The notes under the pieces: generated by a model
Database searches by the model: none
Told to the model about the DNA's origin: nothing
What the model saw: the letters and a program-made list of their open reading frames with translations, nothing else
Source: VAZQ01 sp036522235
Lineage (GTDB): Bacteria; Pseudomonadota; Alphaproteobacteria; Rhizobiales; Xanthobacteraceae
Length of the DNA stretch: 64,000 nucleotides
Assembly: GCA_036522235.1 (NCBI GenBank)
Contig: DATDGG010000191.1
Span: 1-64,000 of the forward strand
Direction of reading: 5' to 3'
Position numbers and translations under genes: made by a program
Part shown: positions 26,581 to 35,796 of the stretch, piece after piece
Layout of the letters: the number at the start of each line of letters is the position of its first letter
How positions within the stretch are numbered: position 1 is the first letter of the stretch

Positions 26581-27535
26581 CGAGCAGATTCAAATCGACG
26601 TGGCCCTCGTGGAAGCTCTCGCCGGTGTCGATCGCCGTAACGATCACCTCTGCCGGACTGAAAAGCATCCGATCGATGGCGTAGAAGTCGCCCTCGAAAC
26701 GCCTGAATATCTCGGCGAACCGCAGGCCGTAGTCGCGTGAATGTCGGCTTGGCAGTCGATCTGCAAGTTCGGATGCGTCGCTGGCGGAGCCCGTCAAGAA
26801 GAGATGAACCCGCCCGCCGTAAATGATCGCGTCATTGGCGCGCCCCATCGCGGCGACGAAATCAGGATGCGGCGGCGCAAGGGGCGCGGCCCCCATGCCC
26901 TCGACGATGCGATCGAGCGGGAAACTGAGCTCGTGCGCCTTGTGCAACGCAACTTCGAGAACGCGGGCGACGACCTGAACGCCGCCGGCAAGGCTCTGAG
27001 TGGGGGCATAGATCAAGGTCAATTGTTCGGGCTTGAGTTCGCAGTCGCGCGCGATTCTCGCAACGACGGGCGACGGCGGCGGGCGGCCGCTCTCCAGGAC
27101 AAGCGTGCCGACGGCGGCACTGTCCTGATACTGAAGACCTTCGAACAGCTCTTCCTTCCGGGCGAGTGCTCTTGCCGGACCGGAGCCGAGCGCGAAAAAG
27201 GCATCTCTACCCTCTCCGTGGGAGAGGTTCCAACCTGCATATTGGCTAGCCAGGCAGGCGATGACGGGATGCGACGAGCGAACCATGAGAGTCCAAGGCC
27301 AGCGCGGCGTCGACGCATTGGACACGAGTGCTACCGTCCCAAGCCCGCCCATGCAAATCTCCGCAAGTTGCATGCCGGCGGCGATGCTGCCCGGATAGCC
27401 GCTTCCTGCGTCGATCAGTGTCTCGCCGAGTTCTCCGCGGCTGATGCCGATTTTCAATTCCGCCGCAGCCGCCTTGAACCGCTCGACTAAAGCTGCGGCA
27501 CGGACGTTCACGCTGATCGGCGGCGCGGTGCTCAT
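26564..27535 (-). CDS. mch: Methenyl-H4MPT cyclohydrolase
   Basis: 323 residues. Mch converts methenyl-H4MPT to formyl-H4MPT. The sequence carries the family blocks SGYPGSIAAGMQLAEICMGGLG, a LTLIYAPTQSLAGGVQVVARVLEVALHK segment and GMGAAPLAPPHPDFVAAMGRTND-like region. ATG at 27535 is within the upstream gene's stop (ATGA). Confidence 0.95.
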   Translation of the reverse strand: MSTAPPISVNVRAAALVERFKAAAAELKIGISRGELGETLIDAGSGYPGSIAAGMQLAEICMGGLGTVALVSNASTPRWPWTLMVRSSHPVIACLASQYAGWNLSHGEGRDAFFALGSGPARALARKEELFEGLQYQDSAAVGTLVLESGRPPPSPVVARIARDCELKPEQLTLIYAPTQSLAGGVQVVARVLEVALHKAHELSFPLDRIVEGMGAAPLAPPHPDFVAAMGRANDAIIYGGRVHLFLTGSASDASELADRLPSRHSRDYGLRFAEIFRRFEGDFYAIDRMLFSPAEVIVTAIDTGESFHEGHVDLNLLDASFA

Positions 27536-28650
27536 GAAACTCTCGTACCCAGATCTGCAAGAATAATCGCAATTCTTCGTTCCACCAGCGCCTTCGCTGC
27601 CGCCGCTGTGGAAGCAAAGGCGAGAGCGGTACACAGAGGTCCTCCGGCCTTGATGGAGGCTCCAACGCACGGCCGGTCGGCGGTCCAACTCGGCCATTCC
27701 ATTCCGGGAAACGATGGTATGTCGTCATTGGCATAGACGATGGCGCTTGCGGCCGCTTCGTCATAGGTCGGCGGTGGAGGCAGCCTCCCTTCGCAGGCCG
27801 CCACATGCAGCCCGAACAAGGACCCATCCCTCGGTTCGAAGATGTCGAGTGTCGCACCCGGTCTCGGGTTGATCTCCAACAATTGGAACTCATTTCCATC
27901 GACGAGAAAGTCGATGCTGTTCAATCCGACGATCGGCACTGCCGAAATGAGACGTTGCACGGCCCGCGTCATCCGGCTCGCAATTTCAGGTGCGAGGGCG
28001 GCGGGTCGTGCAGCCCCGCCGTACCGGAATGGATGGCGAAGGGTCGGCGACGACCATTGCAAGCTGTAGCCGAGGATCATGGCGCGATGGCCGTCGGCCA
28101 GCACCAGCGCAGACACCGCCGTGCCTTGGACACGACGCTGAAAGTAGAAGCCCGTGTCCGGGGTCCGATGATCGTCCGCGGCCCCAATATGCCATCCGCC
28201 GGCACCGCCCTTGCGCTTCCTGAGCCAGCCGGTCGGATCCGCCGGCGGCGTGAGCGCCGTCTCGGGATGTGGGATACCGCAATTGCGGCAGATGTCCGCG
28301 AAGGCAAGGGGATCTTTCACCCGCGCAACTGTCTCGGGCTTGTTTCCGAGCAGAGTCCAATGTTTGGCAATCCGGGCGAGGAGTTCGGGCCGATCCTCGA
28401 AGCCGGTACCGCATACGGCGCCAGCGGGTTGGTGTGGGGCGGCGAGAATCCCGAACGCCGTGAGGAGCTCTTGAGTATCGATGCTGAGGACCGAGCCTGC
28501 CTCGAGACGAACGTGTGCATGTGCAGCAGCAACAGTATCCTGATCGCCAAAAAAATCCGCGACCAGCGGCGCATATCCGCCGCGGCGCGCGGAGGCGGCA
28601 AGGGCGCGGCCAGAGGCGGCTGCAATCAGCACGGTGGTTTTCCTATTCAT
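27532..28650 (-). CDS. ATP-grasp protein, MfnD-like
   Basis: 372 residues. N-terminal Rossmann-like part (VLIAAASGRALAASARRGGY) and a C-terminal ATP-grasp part with GLNSIDFLVDGNEFQLLEINPRPGATLDIF. The relative MfnD ligates tyramine and glutamate in methanofuran synthesis; methylofuran of Methylorubrum is reported to contain tyrosine in place of tyramine, so the substrate here may be tyrosine. Assignment is by fold and context. Starts 8 bases before the mtdB stop. Confidence 0.82.
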   Translation of the reverse strand: MNRKTTVLIAAASGRALAASARRGGYAPLVADFFGDQDTVAAAHAHVRLEAGSVLSIDTQELLTAFGILAAPHQPAGAVCGTGFEDRPELLARIAKHWTLLGNKPETVARVKDPLAFADICRNCGIPHPETALTPPADPTGWLRKRKGGAGGWHIGAADDHRTPDTGFYFQRRVQGTAVSALVLADGHRAMILGYSLQWSSPTLRHPFRYGGAARPAALAPEIASRMTRAVQRLISAVPIVGLNSIDFLVDGNEFQLLEINPRPGATLDIFEPRDGSLFGLHVAACEGRLPPPPTYDEAAASAIVYANDDIPSFPGMEWPSWTADRPCVGASIKAGGPLCTALAFASTAAAAKALVERRIAIILADLGTRVS

Positions 28651-29539
28651 TGAGCGAGCGAGCGAGTTGAAATGCGTCGCGAAAATCGAAGCTCACCGGC
28701 TTCGTCGCGCTGATCATCTTCTGGAACAAGCCGGACTCGGTCCGATATTTGATGTTGCCGATAGTGAGCGGACCAATTCCGAGCACGCCGTGCGGGGTCA
28801 GCTCGGCGCCGTTTGCCATGGCGTCGAGGCCCTCGACGCCGGAAGGCGGTACGGCGTTCACGTCGGCCACAATGAGCAACTGCGGCGCGGCAGCAAGCTG
28901 TGCGCGTGACAGAACCTGGACGCCGGCCCTCCCGGCACAAAGGACGGCCTCGGTTGCCGCCAGGATCGCCTCTTTCTTCGAGGCGTCGCTGCCGTCAGCG
29001 GCATGTACTGTGACGTCGAACCGCTCCTTGATCACTTTCGCACGGCTGCCTACGCGCTGGATGCCGTCATAGCCGACGAGCGTCACGTCGGCGCCTTCGA
29101 GCGCCGCGATCGCCGCGGCAGAGAAACCAACCACTCCGGTTGCGCCAAAGACGGCAACTTTCAGTCCTTTGAGCCCGCGGTTCTTCTTTTCGATCAACGT
29201 CTTTTCGACGCACGCCACCATCGCGGCTGCGGTGGTGAACGATCCGGCGGGATCGGCGAAGAACGAGATGCCAAACGGCGGAACCAGCGCCTTCTTGGCG
29301 GCGGACAGCATCTCCAAGGCGAGGATCGCGTCCTTTCCGCCGAAGAACATTCCTGTCTTGATCCCGCTCTTTGGGGCACGCGAAAAAATCGCGTCCTGCA
29401 CCAAACCGGTCACTTCCTCGAGTGTCACGTTGGTGTAGGCGAGCGCGGCGTCAAAACCCGCATCCAGCGCCATGTTCACGTCAAACGGACTCATGTGCTT
29501 CAGCGGCGTCAACATATGGAGGATGTGCTTGTCGGCCAC
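28643..29539 (-). CDS. mtdB: Methylene-H4MPT dehydrogenase MtdB
   Basis: 298 residues. MtdB oxidises methylene-H4MPT to methenyl-H4MPT with NAD(P)+. N-terminal catalytic region HMLTPLKHMSPFDVNMALDAGFD and the Rossmann motif VAVFGATGVVGFSAAAIAALEGADVTLVG are clear. GTG at 29539 is chosen because GGGAGG lies 8 bases before it; the frame is open to 29587 but overlaps the upstream gene. Confidence 0.95.
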   Translation of the reverse strand: MADKHILHMLTPLKHMSPFDVNMALDAGFDAALAYTNVTLEEVTGLVQDAIFSRAPKSGIKTGMFFGGKDAILALEMLSAAKKALVPPFGISFFADPAGSFTTAAAMVACVEKTLIEKKNRGLKGLKVAVFGATGVVGFSAAAIAALEGADVTLVGYDGIQRVGSRAKVIKERFDVTVHAADGSDASKKEAILAATEAVLCAGRAGVQVLSRAQLAAAPQLLIVADVNAVPPSGVEGLDAMANGAELTPHGVLGIGPLTIGNIKYRTESGLFQKMISATKPVSFDFRDAFQLARSLNE

Positions 29540-29544
29540 AGCCG

Positions 29545-30594
29545 TCACCTCCCGCGGTTGATTGCTCCTATTTTTTCCTCGTCGCAAATATGTGCTTGAG
29601 TTGTTACGTCGGCACCGTAATTAAACCCAGTACAGACGCGAATGTCCAACCCTCGACAGGTCGGGTGCTGGCGAACGATCTCTATGAGACGATTTGCCGC
29701 TTCAGGCGACGGGGCAAAGGCGAAGCCGGTAGGACCCCAAGAGCTTTGGCCAATTCCGACCGCTCCCGCACGCTCGAGCTGGCCAAGCGCGACCGCGACG
29801 TCAGGACTATTGAAGCGGCTGCCGCCTTGAACCGGAGCGTAATGATCGCCGAGATGTGCTTGGAGCTCGTTGATCGCCGAACCGAAACTCGCAAGATCGC
29901 ACTCACTCACGGCCGGCAGGACCTTCATGAGGACGAGCCGACAGAGATGAGCGGCAGTCGCTTCGTGAAAGGGCGGAAGTTCGGTGAACGCGGCGCTCTC
30001 CTCCACTCCATGCACTCCCTGCCGGCGTGGATCAAGAACAACCAGCACGCGCCAGCACTCCGGAAATGGCATGTGACTGATAATCGGCGCAGCGCCGGTC
30101 GCCGGTCCCCGTCCACCATCGACAACAAGACCGCCCCGATCGAACAGGCCGATGCCGACGCCGGAGCGCGCACCGCGACCGAGTCGGATCGCGTCGCCTC
30201 GAACGTCGAGGGGGATTCCATGCAGGCGGCGCAATCCGGCCGCCACCGCGAGTGCGATCTGTGTGCCGGAACCGAGGCCCGCATGGGCAGGTACAACCTC
30301 CTCGATTGTGACGGAATGGGCGCCGCGAAGGCCTAGAAAGCGTTGCATGGTGACGACATGAGGTCGCACCCGATCTTTCTCGGGCCCCGTCACCTGCGGG
30401 CGCGTCGCTGCCCGGATCGTGATCTTTGTCCTCGGACCACTGATTGCGAGGCCGATACCGCCGAAGGAGCGGCCCAACCCGCCGTGGAGATCCAGAAAGC
30501 CGAGATGCAAGCGCGCCGGAACGACCACCGTCGCACTCGTTTGAACCGCAAGAGGTGTACTGGTCACCGCCGTCTCCCGAGATTTTTCGATCAT
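29545..30594 (-). CDS. mptG: GHMP-kinase-fold beta-ribofuranosylaminobenzene 5'-phosphate synthase
   Basis: 349 residues. RFAP synthase makes the first dedicated H4MPT intermediate from p-hydroxybenzoate (or p-aminobenzoate) and PRPP. Family features visible are ARLHLGFLDLHGGLGRSFGGIGLAI near the N-terminus, the GHMP-like loop HAGLGSGTQIALAVAAG, and GVGIGLFDRGGLVVDGG. ATG at 30594 is preferred to the frame's first codon at 30651; ribosome-binding site is weak. First gene of the minus-strand C1 operon. Confidence 0.92.
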   Translation of the reverse strand: MIEKSRETAVTSTPLAVQTSATVVVPARLHLGFLDLHGGLGRSFGGIGLAISGPRTKITIRAATRPQVTGPEKDRVRPHVVTMQRFLGLRGAHSVTIEEVVPAHAGLGSGTQIALAVAAGLRRLHGIPLDVRGDAIRLGRGARSGVGIGLFDRGGLVVDGGRGPATGAAPIISHMPFPECWRVLVVLDPRRQGVHGVEESAAFTELPPFHEATAAHLCRLVLMKVLPAVSECDLASFGSAINELQAHLGDHYAPVQGGSRFNSPDVAVALGQLERAGAVGIGQSSWGPTGFAFAPSPEAANRLIEIVRQHPTCRGLDIRVCTGFNYGADVTTQAHICDEEKIGAINRGR

Positions 30595-30692
30595 CGGGTT
30601 TTTCGAAACGGAATAGTGGACTAGACTGCGGCATCTGGAATTGGTTGGCAATCTCCGGCGAATGACACGTTTGCGGCATTGGGAGGCACGCC
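30595..30692. promoter_or_regulatory. Shared promoter region of the two divergent C1 operons
   Basis: 98 bp between the RFAP synthase start and the DCoH-like start. It must hold promoters for both H4MPT operons. A TGACACG at 30663-30669 also occurs in the repeated sequence upstream of xoxF (41093-41099), but a 7-base match proves little. GGGAGG precedes the start at 30693. Confidence 0.5.
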
Positions 30693-31076
30693 ATGACCGA
30701 AGCCAGCAAGGAACGCACCTACTCGGATGCAGAGATCAAGGAGCGACTCGAGCGTGACCTGCCGCACTGGTACTTGGAGGGCGGCTGGATCCGGCGGAAG
30801 TATCGTACGCACAGCTGGAAAGGGACGCTCATGCTGATCAATACGGTCGGCCATCTCGCCGAGGCCGCCTGGCATCATCCGGACATCACCGCCTCTTATG
30901 CATGGGTAGAAGTCCGCCTCCAGAACCATGCCGCCAAGGGCATCACGGAAAAGGACTTCCAACTGGCGAGGAAGATCGAAGACGTTGTTCATTGGCAGCC
31001 TGGAAAAGAAGGCAGCGCGCTCGAGGGCACTCCGGAAAAAGATCAGCGCTTCGCCTACATTAAGTACGATACCTGA
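30693..31076 (+). CDS. Pterin-4a-carbinolamine dehydratase (DCoH)-like protein
   Basis: 127 residues. The DCoH motif is clear: AEAAWHHPDITASYAWVEVRLQNH followed by GITEKDFQLARKIE. Ordinary members recycle tetrahydrobiopterin after aromatic hydroxylation, and no such hydroxylase is present. As first gene of the fhc operon it probably acts on a pterin of the H4MPT pathway; that is inferred from context. Confidence 0.86.
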   Translation: MTEASKERTYSDAEIKERLERDLPHWYLEGGWIRRKYRTHSWKGTLMLINTVGHLAEAAWHHPDITASYAWVEVRLQNHAAKGITEKDFQLARKIEDVVHWQPGKEGSALEGTPEKDQRFAYIKYDT

Positions 31077-31120
31077 GCGCGGCGATCGCAAACCGCGCGG
31101 TTGGGTAATGGGAAAGCGGA

Positions 31121-32233
31121 ATGGGCCGCGCTTGGATCGACGGCAAGGCCGTGGCATTTCAAGCCGCAACAGCCGAGGCAGCTAGAACGCTCGGCGCGAG
31201 TCGCTTGCCGGTTATTGCGGGCCTGGGAACCGATATCGCGGGGGTTCGGGCGGCAATCGCCCTCGCGAAACAACTCGGCGCGGCCATCGACCACATGAAT
31301 TCTGGGACACTTTTTCGTGATCTCGGGGTCATGCGCGATGCCGGCTGGATGGTAACAACGCCGAGCGAAGCGCGATTGCGGGCCGACATTCTGCTGATGA
31401 TCGGCACCGGTCTCGTGGCCGCCTGGCCTGAGCTTCCGGCGCGCCTGTTCATCCGCCCGACTGCCCCTGAAGCCAGCGGGGTCGAACGTCGCATCGTGTG
31501 GCTCTGTGCGGGGCGCGACGCCAGACAGTTTTCCGGAAGCGATGCGAACATTCGCGAGATTGGTCGTGATCCGGAAAATTTGCCGGTGCTGCTCGCCGCG
31601 CTGCGCGCACGCGTGGCAGGCCGGCCGGCCGGCAAGACGCCCCTGTCCGCCAAGCTGCTCGGCGAACTCGCCGCCGATCTGCAGTCCGCCCGATTTGGGG
31701 TAGCAGTCTGGTCGGCAGCGGAGCTTGATGCGCTCGCGATTGAGATGCTCTGCGGCCTGGTCAAGGACCTCAACGCCAAGACACGCTTTAGCGCTCTGCC
31801 ATTGGCCGCAGGTGACAATGCATGGGGTGCGCTGCAGGCCTGCGGCTGGATGACGGGATTTCCCATGCGAACCGGCTTCGGCCGTGGATATCCGGAACAC
31901 GATCCCTGGCGCTTCGATGCGGCTCGCCTTGTCGAGACTGGTGAAGCCGACTGCGTGCTCTGGATCTCCGCCTACAGCGCAGCAGCACCAAGCTGGAAGC
32001 GCGCTGTTCCGATGATCGCATTGACCGGACAAGGCGTGAATTTTCCCGGGCCTCCGCGCGTTCACATCGAAGTGGGCCGTCCCGGCATTGACCATGACGC
32101 CGTCGAGCATCTCGCGGCAGCAGGAATGCTTGCGCCGGTAACCGCCACCAAGCCGAGCGAACTGCCGACCGTCGCGCACACGATCGCCCAGATCGCTTCG
32201 GTCGTGCCGGACGTCGGAAAGTGGTCATGGTGA
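31121..32233 (+). CDS. fhcB: Formyltransferase/hydrolase complex subunit B (FhcB)
   Basis: 370 residues, related to formylmethanofuran dehydrogenase subunit B (molybdopterin oxidoreductase fold) but shorter. The bacterial Fhc complex hydrolyses formyl-methylofuran to formate and does not use the metal redox site, consistent with the short form. Blocks include GLGTDIAGVRAAIALAKQLGA and the TGFPMRTGFGRGYPEHDPWRFD segment. Its stop overlaps the fhcA start. Confidence 0.94.
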   Translation: MGRAWIDGKAVAFQAATAEAARTLGASRLPVIAGLGTDIAGVRAAIALAKQLGAAIDHMNSGTLFRDLGVMRDAGWMVTTPSEARLRADILLMIGTGLVAAWPELPARLFIRPTAPEASGVERRIVWLCAGRDARQFSGSDANIREIGRDPENLPVLLAALRARVAGRPAGKTPLSAKLLGELAADLQSARFGVAVWSAAELDALAIEMLCGLVKDLNAKTRFSALPLAAGDNAWGALQACGWMTGFPMRTGFGRGYPEHDPWRFDAARLVETGEADCVLWISAYSAAAPSWKRAVPMIALTGQGVNFPGPPRVHIEVGRPGIDHDAVEHLAAAGMLAPVTATKPSELPTVAHTIAQIASVVPDVGKWSW

Positions 32234-33864
32234 CGCAGATCACAGGCGGTCGAATAATCGATCCCGCCAATGGCAGGGATGGAACCGGCGATGTCTGGAT
32301 CCGCGATGGGCGGATCGTCGAAGCCCCGTCGAGCGGCGTCACTGCCGACGAAACTTACGACGCGGGAGGCACAATCGTGATGGCGGGTGGCATCGATATC
32401 CATTCGCACATCGCAGGCAGTAACGTGAACACGGCGCGGTTGTTGCTACCGGAATACCATCGTGCGTTCGCGGCTCGGCCGGCGAAGACCCCGTTGTCTG
32501 AAATCGGTTGGGGGACTTTCGAGACCGGCTGCCTCTACGCCGCCATGGGGTTCACGATGGTGGTGGAACCAGCGGTCGCTCCGCATCATGCACTGCACGC
32601 GCATCTCGAACTCGCTGACATTCCAATCATCGACAAAGCCACGCTGTCGATCCTCGGCAACGACGATTATCTGCTGGGCCTTATGCGCAAGAACGAGAAC
32701 GGGTCCGCCGTCCGCGACTATGTCGCCTGGACGCTCGCGACCTCGCGTGCGCTTGGGATCAAGGTCGTCAATGCCGGAGGCGCTGTCGCCTTCAAGTCGA
32801 ACGTACGCGCCTTCGCCTTGGATGACGTCGTTCCGTTCTACGGCGTGACGTCCCGCGCAATCGTCAAGACTCTGCAGCGCGCCGTCAATGAGCTCGGAGT
32901 GCCGCATCCGCTGCATGTTCACTGCAACAATCTGGGCCTCGCGGGCAACGCCGACACCGCGCTCGCGACGATCGCCGCGGCGGAAGGCTTGCCGCTTCAT
33001 CTCGCGCACCTTCAGTTCTACGGCTACGGCAAGGAGGGCGAGCGTGGATTCTCTTCCGCGGCGCCAAGTCTTGCGGAGGCGGTCAATGGAGCAAAAAACG
33101 TGACCGTCGATGTCGGGCAGGTCATGTTCGGTCAGACCGTGACGATATCATCCGACGTGCTGCGCCAATTCAATGCGCTTGGCCATGCGCGCCCGAAAAA
33201 GTGGGTGATCTTCGATGGCGATTCGAACGGCGGCGGCATCGTGCCCTACAACTATCGTTCGAAGGACTTTTACAACGCCGTGCAATGGTGCGTCGGCCTC
33301 GAGCTCTTTCTGTTGATCAGCGATCCGTGGCGGGTCTTCTTCACCACCGATCACCCGAACGGCGCGCCGTTCACGACCTATCCGGAGATCCTTGCGCTTC
33401 TCATGGATCACGATCTGCGCGCAAAATGGATCGAAACTCTGCCGCCTGCGGCTGTGCAGATGACCACGCTGCCTTCGATCACGCGCGAATATTCGCTGAC
33501 CGAAATTGCCACGATGACCCGCGCGGCTCCCGCGAAGCTTCTCGGGCTCAAGGACCGTGGACATCTCGGTGCCGGCGCCATCGCCGATATCGCGGTTTAC
33601 GCGGATGATGCCGACAGGGCGAAGATGTTCCGCGCGGCCGCGCTCGTCTTCAAGAACGGCGAGCTTGTCGTCCGTGAGGGCCAAGTGACGCACCCTCGGT
33701 GGGGTCGCGCGATCACGGTGGACGCGCGGTATGACATGGCAATCGAGCAACGGATGCGAGACTACTACGAGGATCGCTACGGAGTGCCGTATGACTTCAT
33801 GGCCGTGCCGGAGAGCGCAATCGGCCGGCCTGATCCCTTCGAGTCGGTGCCATGCGCGAGCTGA
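32227..33864 (+). CDS. fhcA: Formyltransferase/hydrolase complex subunit A (FhcA)
   Basis: 545 residues, an amidohydrolase-fold enzyme that releases formate from formyl-methylofuran. Metal-site motifs: GGIDIHSHIAG (His59, His61), HPLHVHCNN, HLAHLQFYGYG and FFTTDHPNG (late Asp). ATG at 32227 overlaps the fhcB stop; a GTG at 32221 is also possible. Overlaps fhcD by 13 bases. Confidence 0.95.
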   Translation: MVTQITGGRIIDPANGRDGTGDVWIRDGRIVEAPSSGVTADETYDAGGTIVMAGGIDIHSHIAGSNVNTARLLLPEYHRAFAARPAKTPLSEIGWGTFETGCLYAAMGFTMVVEPAVAPHHALHAHLELADIPIIDKATLSILGNDDYLLGLMRKNENGSAVRDYVAWTLATSRALGIKVVNAGGAVAFKSNVRAFALDDVVPFYGVTSRAIVKTLQRAVNELGVPHPLHVHCNNLGLAGNADTALATIAAAEGLPLHLAHLQFYGYGKEGERGFSSAAPSLAEAVNGAKNVTVDVGQVMFGQTVTISSDVLRQFNALGHARPKKWVIFDGDSNGGGIVPYNYRSKDFYNAVQWCVGLELFLLISDPWRVFFTTDHPNGAPFTTYPEILALLMDHDLRAKWIETLPPAAVQMTTLPSITREYSLTEIATMTRAAPAKLLGLKDRGHLGAGAIADIAVYADDADRAKMFRAAALVFKNGELVVREGQVTHPRWGRAITVDARYDMAIEQRMRDYYEDRYGVPYDFMAVPESAIGRPDPFESVPCAS

Positions 33865-34757
33865 TCGTCAAGGGCGTGCGAGTCGACGATACGTTTGCGG
33901 AAGCCTTCGAGATGCGCGCCACGGCGCTCACCATCACCGCCGACGCTGCTCACTGGGCCCGGCAGGCCGCGGTGACGATGACGGGGTTTGGAACATCGGT
34001 CATCGGCTGCGGTTGCGAGGCCGGGATCGATCGGGAATTGGCGCCGAAAGAAACGCCGGACGGGCGGTTCGGCGTACGCGTGCTTCTGTTCGCGGTCTCC
34101 ACAACGGAATTGCAGAAGCAGCTGCAGAACCGGGTGGCTCAATGTGTGCTCACGAGCCCGGGCTCGGCCTGCTACGCCGGGCTGCAAGGCGAGGAGTCGC
34201 TCAAGCTCGGCAATGCCGTGCGTTTTTTTGGTGACGGGTGGCAGATTTCCAAGCGCTTGGGGGGCAAGCGTTACTGGCGCGTGCCTGTGATGGACGGGGA
34301 GTTCGTGTGCGAAGCCACGACGGGTCTCACCAAACGGGCGGTCGGCGGCGGCAATCTGCTGATCATGGGCGCCAGCGCCCAGCCGACACTGGCTGCGGCC
34401 GAAGCGGCAGTCAAGGCGATCAGTGCGGTGCCCGATGTCATCATGCCATTTCCGGGCGGTATCGCTCGGTCGGGATCGAAGGTCGGTTCGAAATATAAGG
34501 CACGCGCATCGACCAACGAGGCATATTGCCCAACGCTCAGGGGAACTGTGAACAGCGCGCTGGATGAGGATATCGCCTCGGTGCTCGAGATCGTCATCGA
34601 TGGACTGACGCGTGAGGCAGTCGCCGCCGCGATGCGGGCCGGAATTGCGGCAGTCGTCAAGCTTGGCCCCAAGCGGGGCGCCGTGCGCCTCGGCGCTGGC
34701 AACTACGGCGGCAAGCTCGGCCCTTACCATTTTCATCTGAAGGATTTGCGACCGTGA
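33852..34757 (+). CDS. fhcD: Formylmethanofuran:H4MPT formyltransferase (FhcD/Ftr)
   Basis: 301 residues. It moves the formyl group from formyl-H4MPT to methylofuran before hydrolysis by FhcA. The Ftr pattern is clear: DTFAEAFEMRATALTITA, GFGTSVIGCGCEAGID, and CPTLRGTVNSALDEDI. Starts inside fhcA and ends inside fhcC (GTGA), so the operon is coupled. Confidence 0.95.
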   Translation: MRELIVKGVRVDDTFAEAFEMRATALTITADAAHWARQAAVTMTGFGTSVIGCGCEAGIDRELAPKETPDGRFGVRVLLFAVSTTELQKQLQNRVAQCVLTSPGSACYAGLQGEESLKLGNAVRFFGDGWQISKRLGGKRYWRVPVMDGEFVCEATTGLTKRAVGGGNLLIMGASAQPTLAAAEAAVKAISAVPDVIMPFPGGIARSGSKVGSKYKARASTNEAYCPTLRGTVNSALDEDIASVLEIVIDGLTREAVAAAMRAGIAAVVKLGPKRGAVRLGAGNYGGKLGPYHFHLKDLRP

Positions 34758-35566
34758 AGCCGCTGGTGTTGACGTTGCGGGAGCAGCCCGAGCAGCGGCT
34801 CGATCTATCGCCGTTGGTGCCGCATCGGCTCGCCGGCAAAACGGCTACGGAGATTGATGGGCTAGAGCTACAGACGACCCGTCGTCGCGTGACAGTTGGC
34901 GACGTCTTTCGCATCGCGCCCGGCGACCCTCAGGGGATGCGCATCGAAAATGCCTGCGATCGGCTCGATCTGGTGGGACATGGAATGGCGGGCGGCGAGA
35001 TCGTGGTCGAGGGCGACGTCGGAAATCAGGTCGGGCGGCTGATGACGGGCGGGCGGCTGACGATCAAGGGCAGCGTGGGCTTGTGGGCAGCGTCGGGGAT
35101 GAGGGGCGGTCAAATCGAAATTGAGGATACCGCCGGTGATTGGCTGGGCGGCCCGCTCGGGGGCGAGATGGCGGGCATGCGCGGCGGGGTCGTCGTTGTT
35201 CGGGGCAACGCCGGCGATCGCGCCGGCGATCGTATGCGCCGAGGCACGATCATCGTTGAAGGCAACGCCGGTAATCACGCCGGGAGCCGCATGATTGCCG
35301 GGACGGTGATCATATGTCGCACCGCCGGCTCGCTCCCGGGCTATCTCATGCGCCGTGGTACCATCGTGCTCGGGCATGGCTGCGATGAATGGTCGCCGAC
35401 GTTCCTCGATTGCGGTGTCCACGACCTGGTTGCGTCCAAGCTGCTGGCGGCGTTCGTCAGGGATTACAGCGCCCGAGCCGCCGCCGTCTTCCGATCCCCG
35501 CTGAGGCGATTCGCCGGCGACACGGCAGTGCTCGGGAAAGGCGAGATTTTCTGCGCGGAAAGGTGA
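34754..35566 (+). CDS. fhcC: Formyltransferase/hydrolase complex subunit C (FhcC)
   Basis: 270 residues, GTG start overlapping the fhcD stop. The middle is a right-handed beta-helix of GxxxG-rich repeats (for example GGEIVVEGDVGNQVGRLM, GGVVVVRGNAGDRAGDRM, GTIIVEGNAGNHAGSRM), as in FwdC and the alpha domain of glutamate synthase. It is the structural subunit of the Fhc complex. The gene order B-A-D-C matches known bacterial clusters. Confidence 0.95.
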   Translation: MKPLVLTLREQPEQRLDLSPLVPHRLAGKTATEIDGLELQTTRRRVTVGDVFRIAPGDPQGMRIENACDRLDLVGHGMAGGEIVVEGDVGNQVGRLMTGGRLTIKGSVGLWAASGMRGGQIEIEDTAGDWLGGPLGGEMAGMRGGVVVVRGNAGDRAGDRMRRGTIIVEGNAGNHAGSRMIAGTVIICRTAGSLPGYLMRRGTIVLGHGCDEWSPTFLDCGVHDLVASKLLAAFVRDYSARAAAVFRSPLRRFAGDTAVLGKGEIFCAER

Positions 35567-35624
35567 AGCCCTCGTTGGCTGCGATCGCAGCTATGACGAT
35601 TATCGGTTGATCGGCGAGTGGGGA

Positions 35625-35796
35625 ATGGCTATGGGCATGATCGAGTTGATTGTGTCGGTATGCGTACTTTCGCAGCCCAATCAATGCCAGGATCAACATC
35701 TCAGGTTTGCGTCAAGCCTGTCGGTCCGGCAGTGCGTCAGGAGCGCGCGCGCCCAATGTCGCGGCGCGAGTATGCGGATAGTTGGGAGGAATTTTG
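35625..35796 (+). pseudogene. Possible remnant of a small exported/Cys-containing protein gene
   Basis: The frame from 35625 starts MAMGMIELIVSVCVLSQPNQCQDQHLRF, which resembles the start of a short Rhizobiales protein family (MIELxVxVCL...CKDxxLxF, usually about 65 residues). After about 40 codons the similarity stops and the frame runs on into folP in another phase. It may be a frameshifted remnant or a small gene overlapping folP. The family memory is not backed by a search. Confidence 0.3.
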
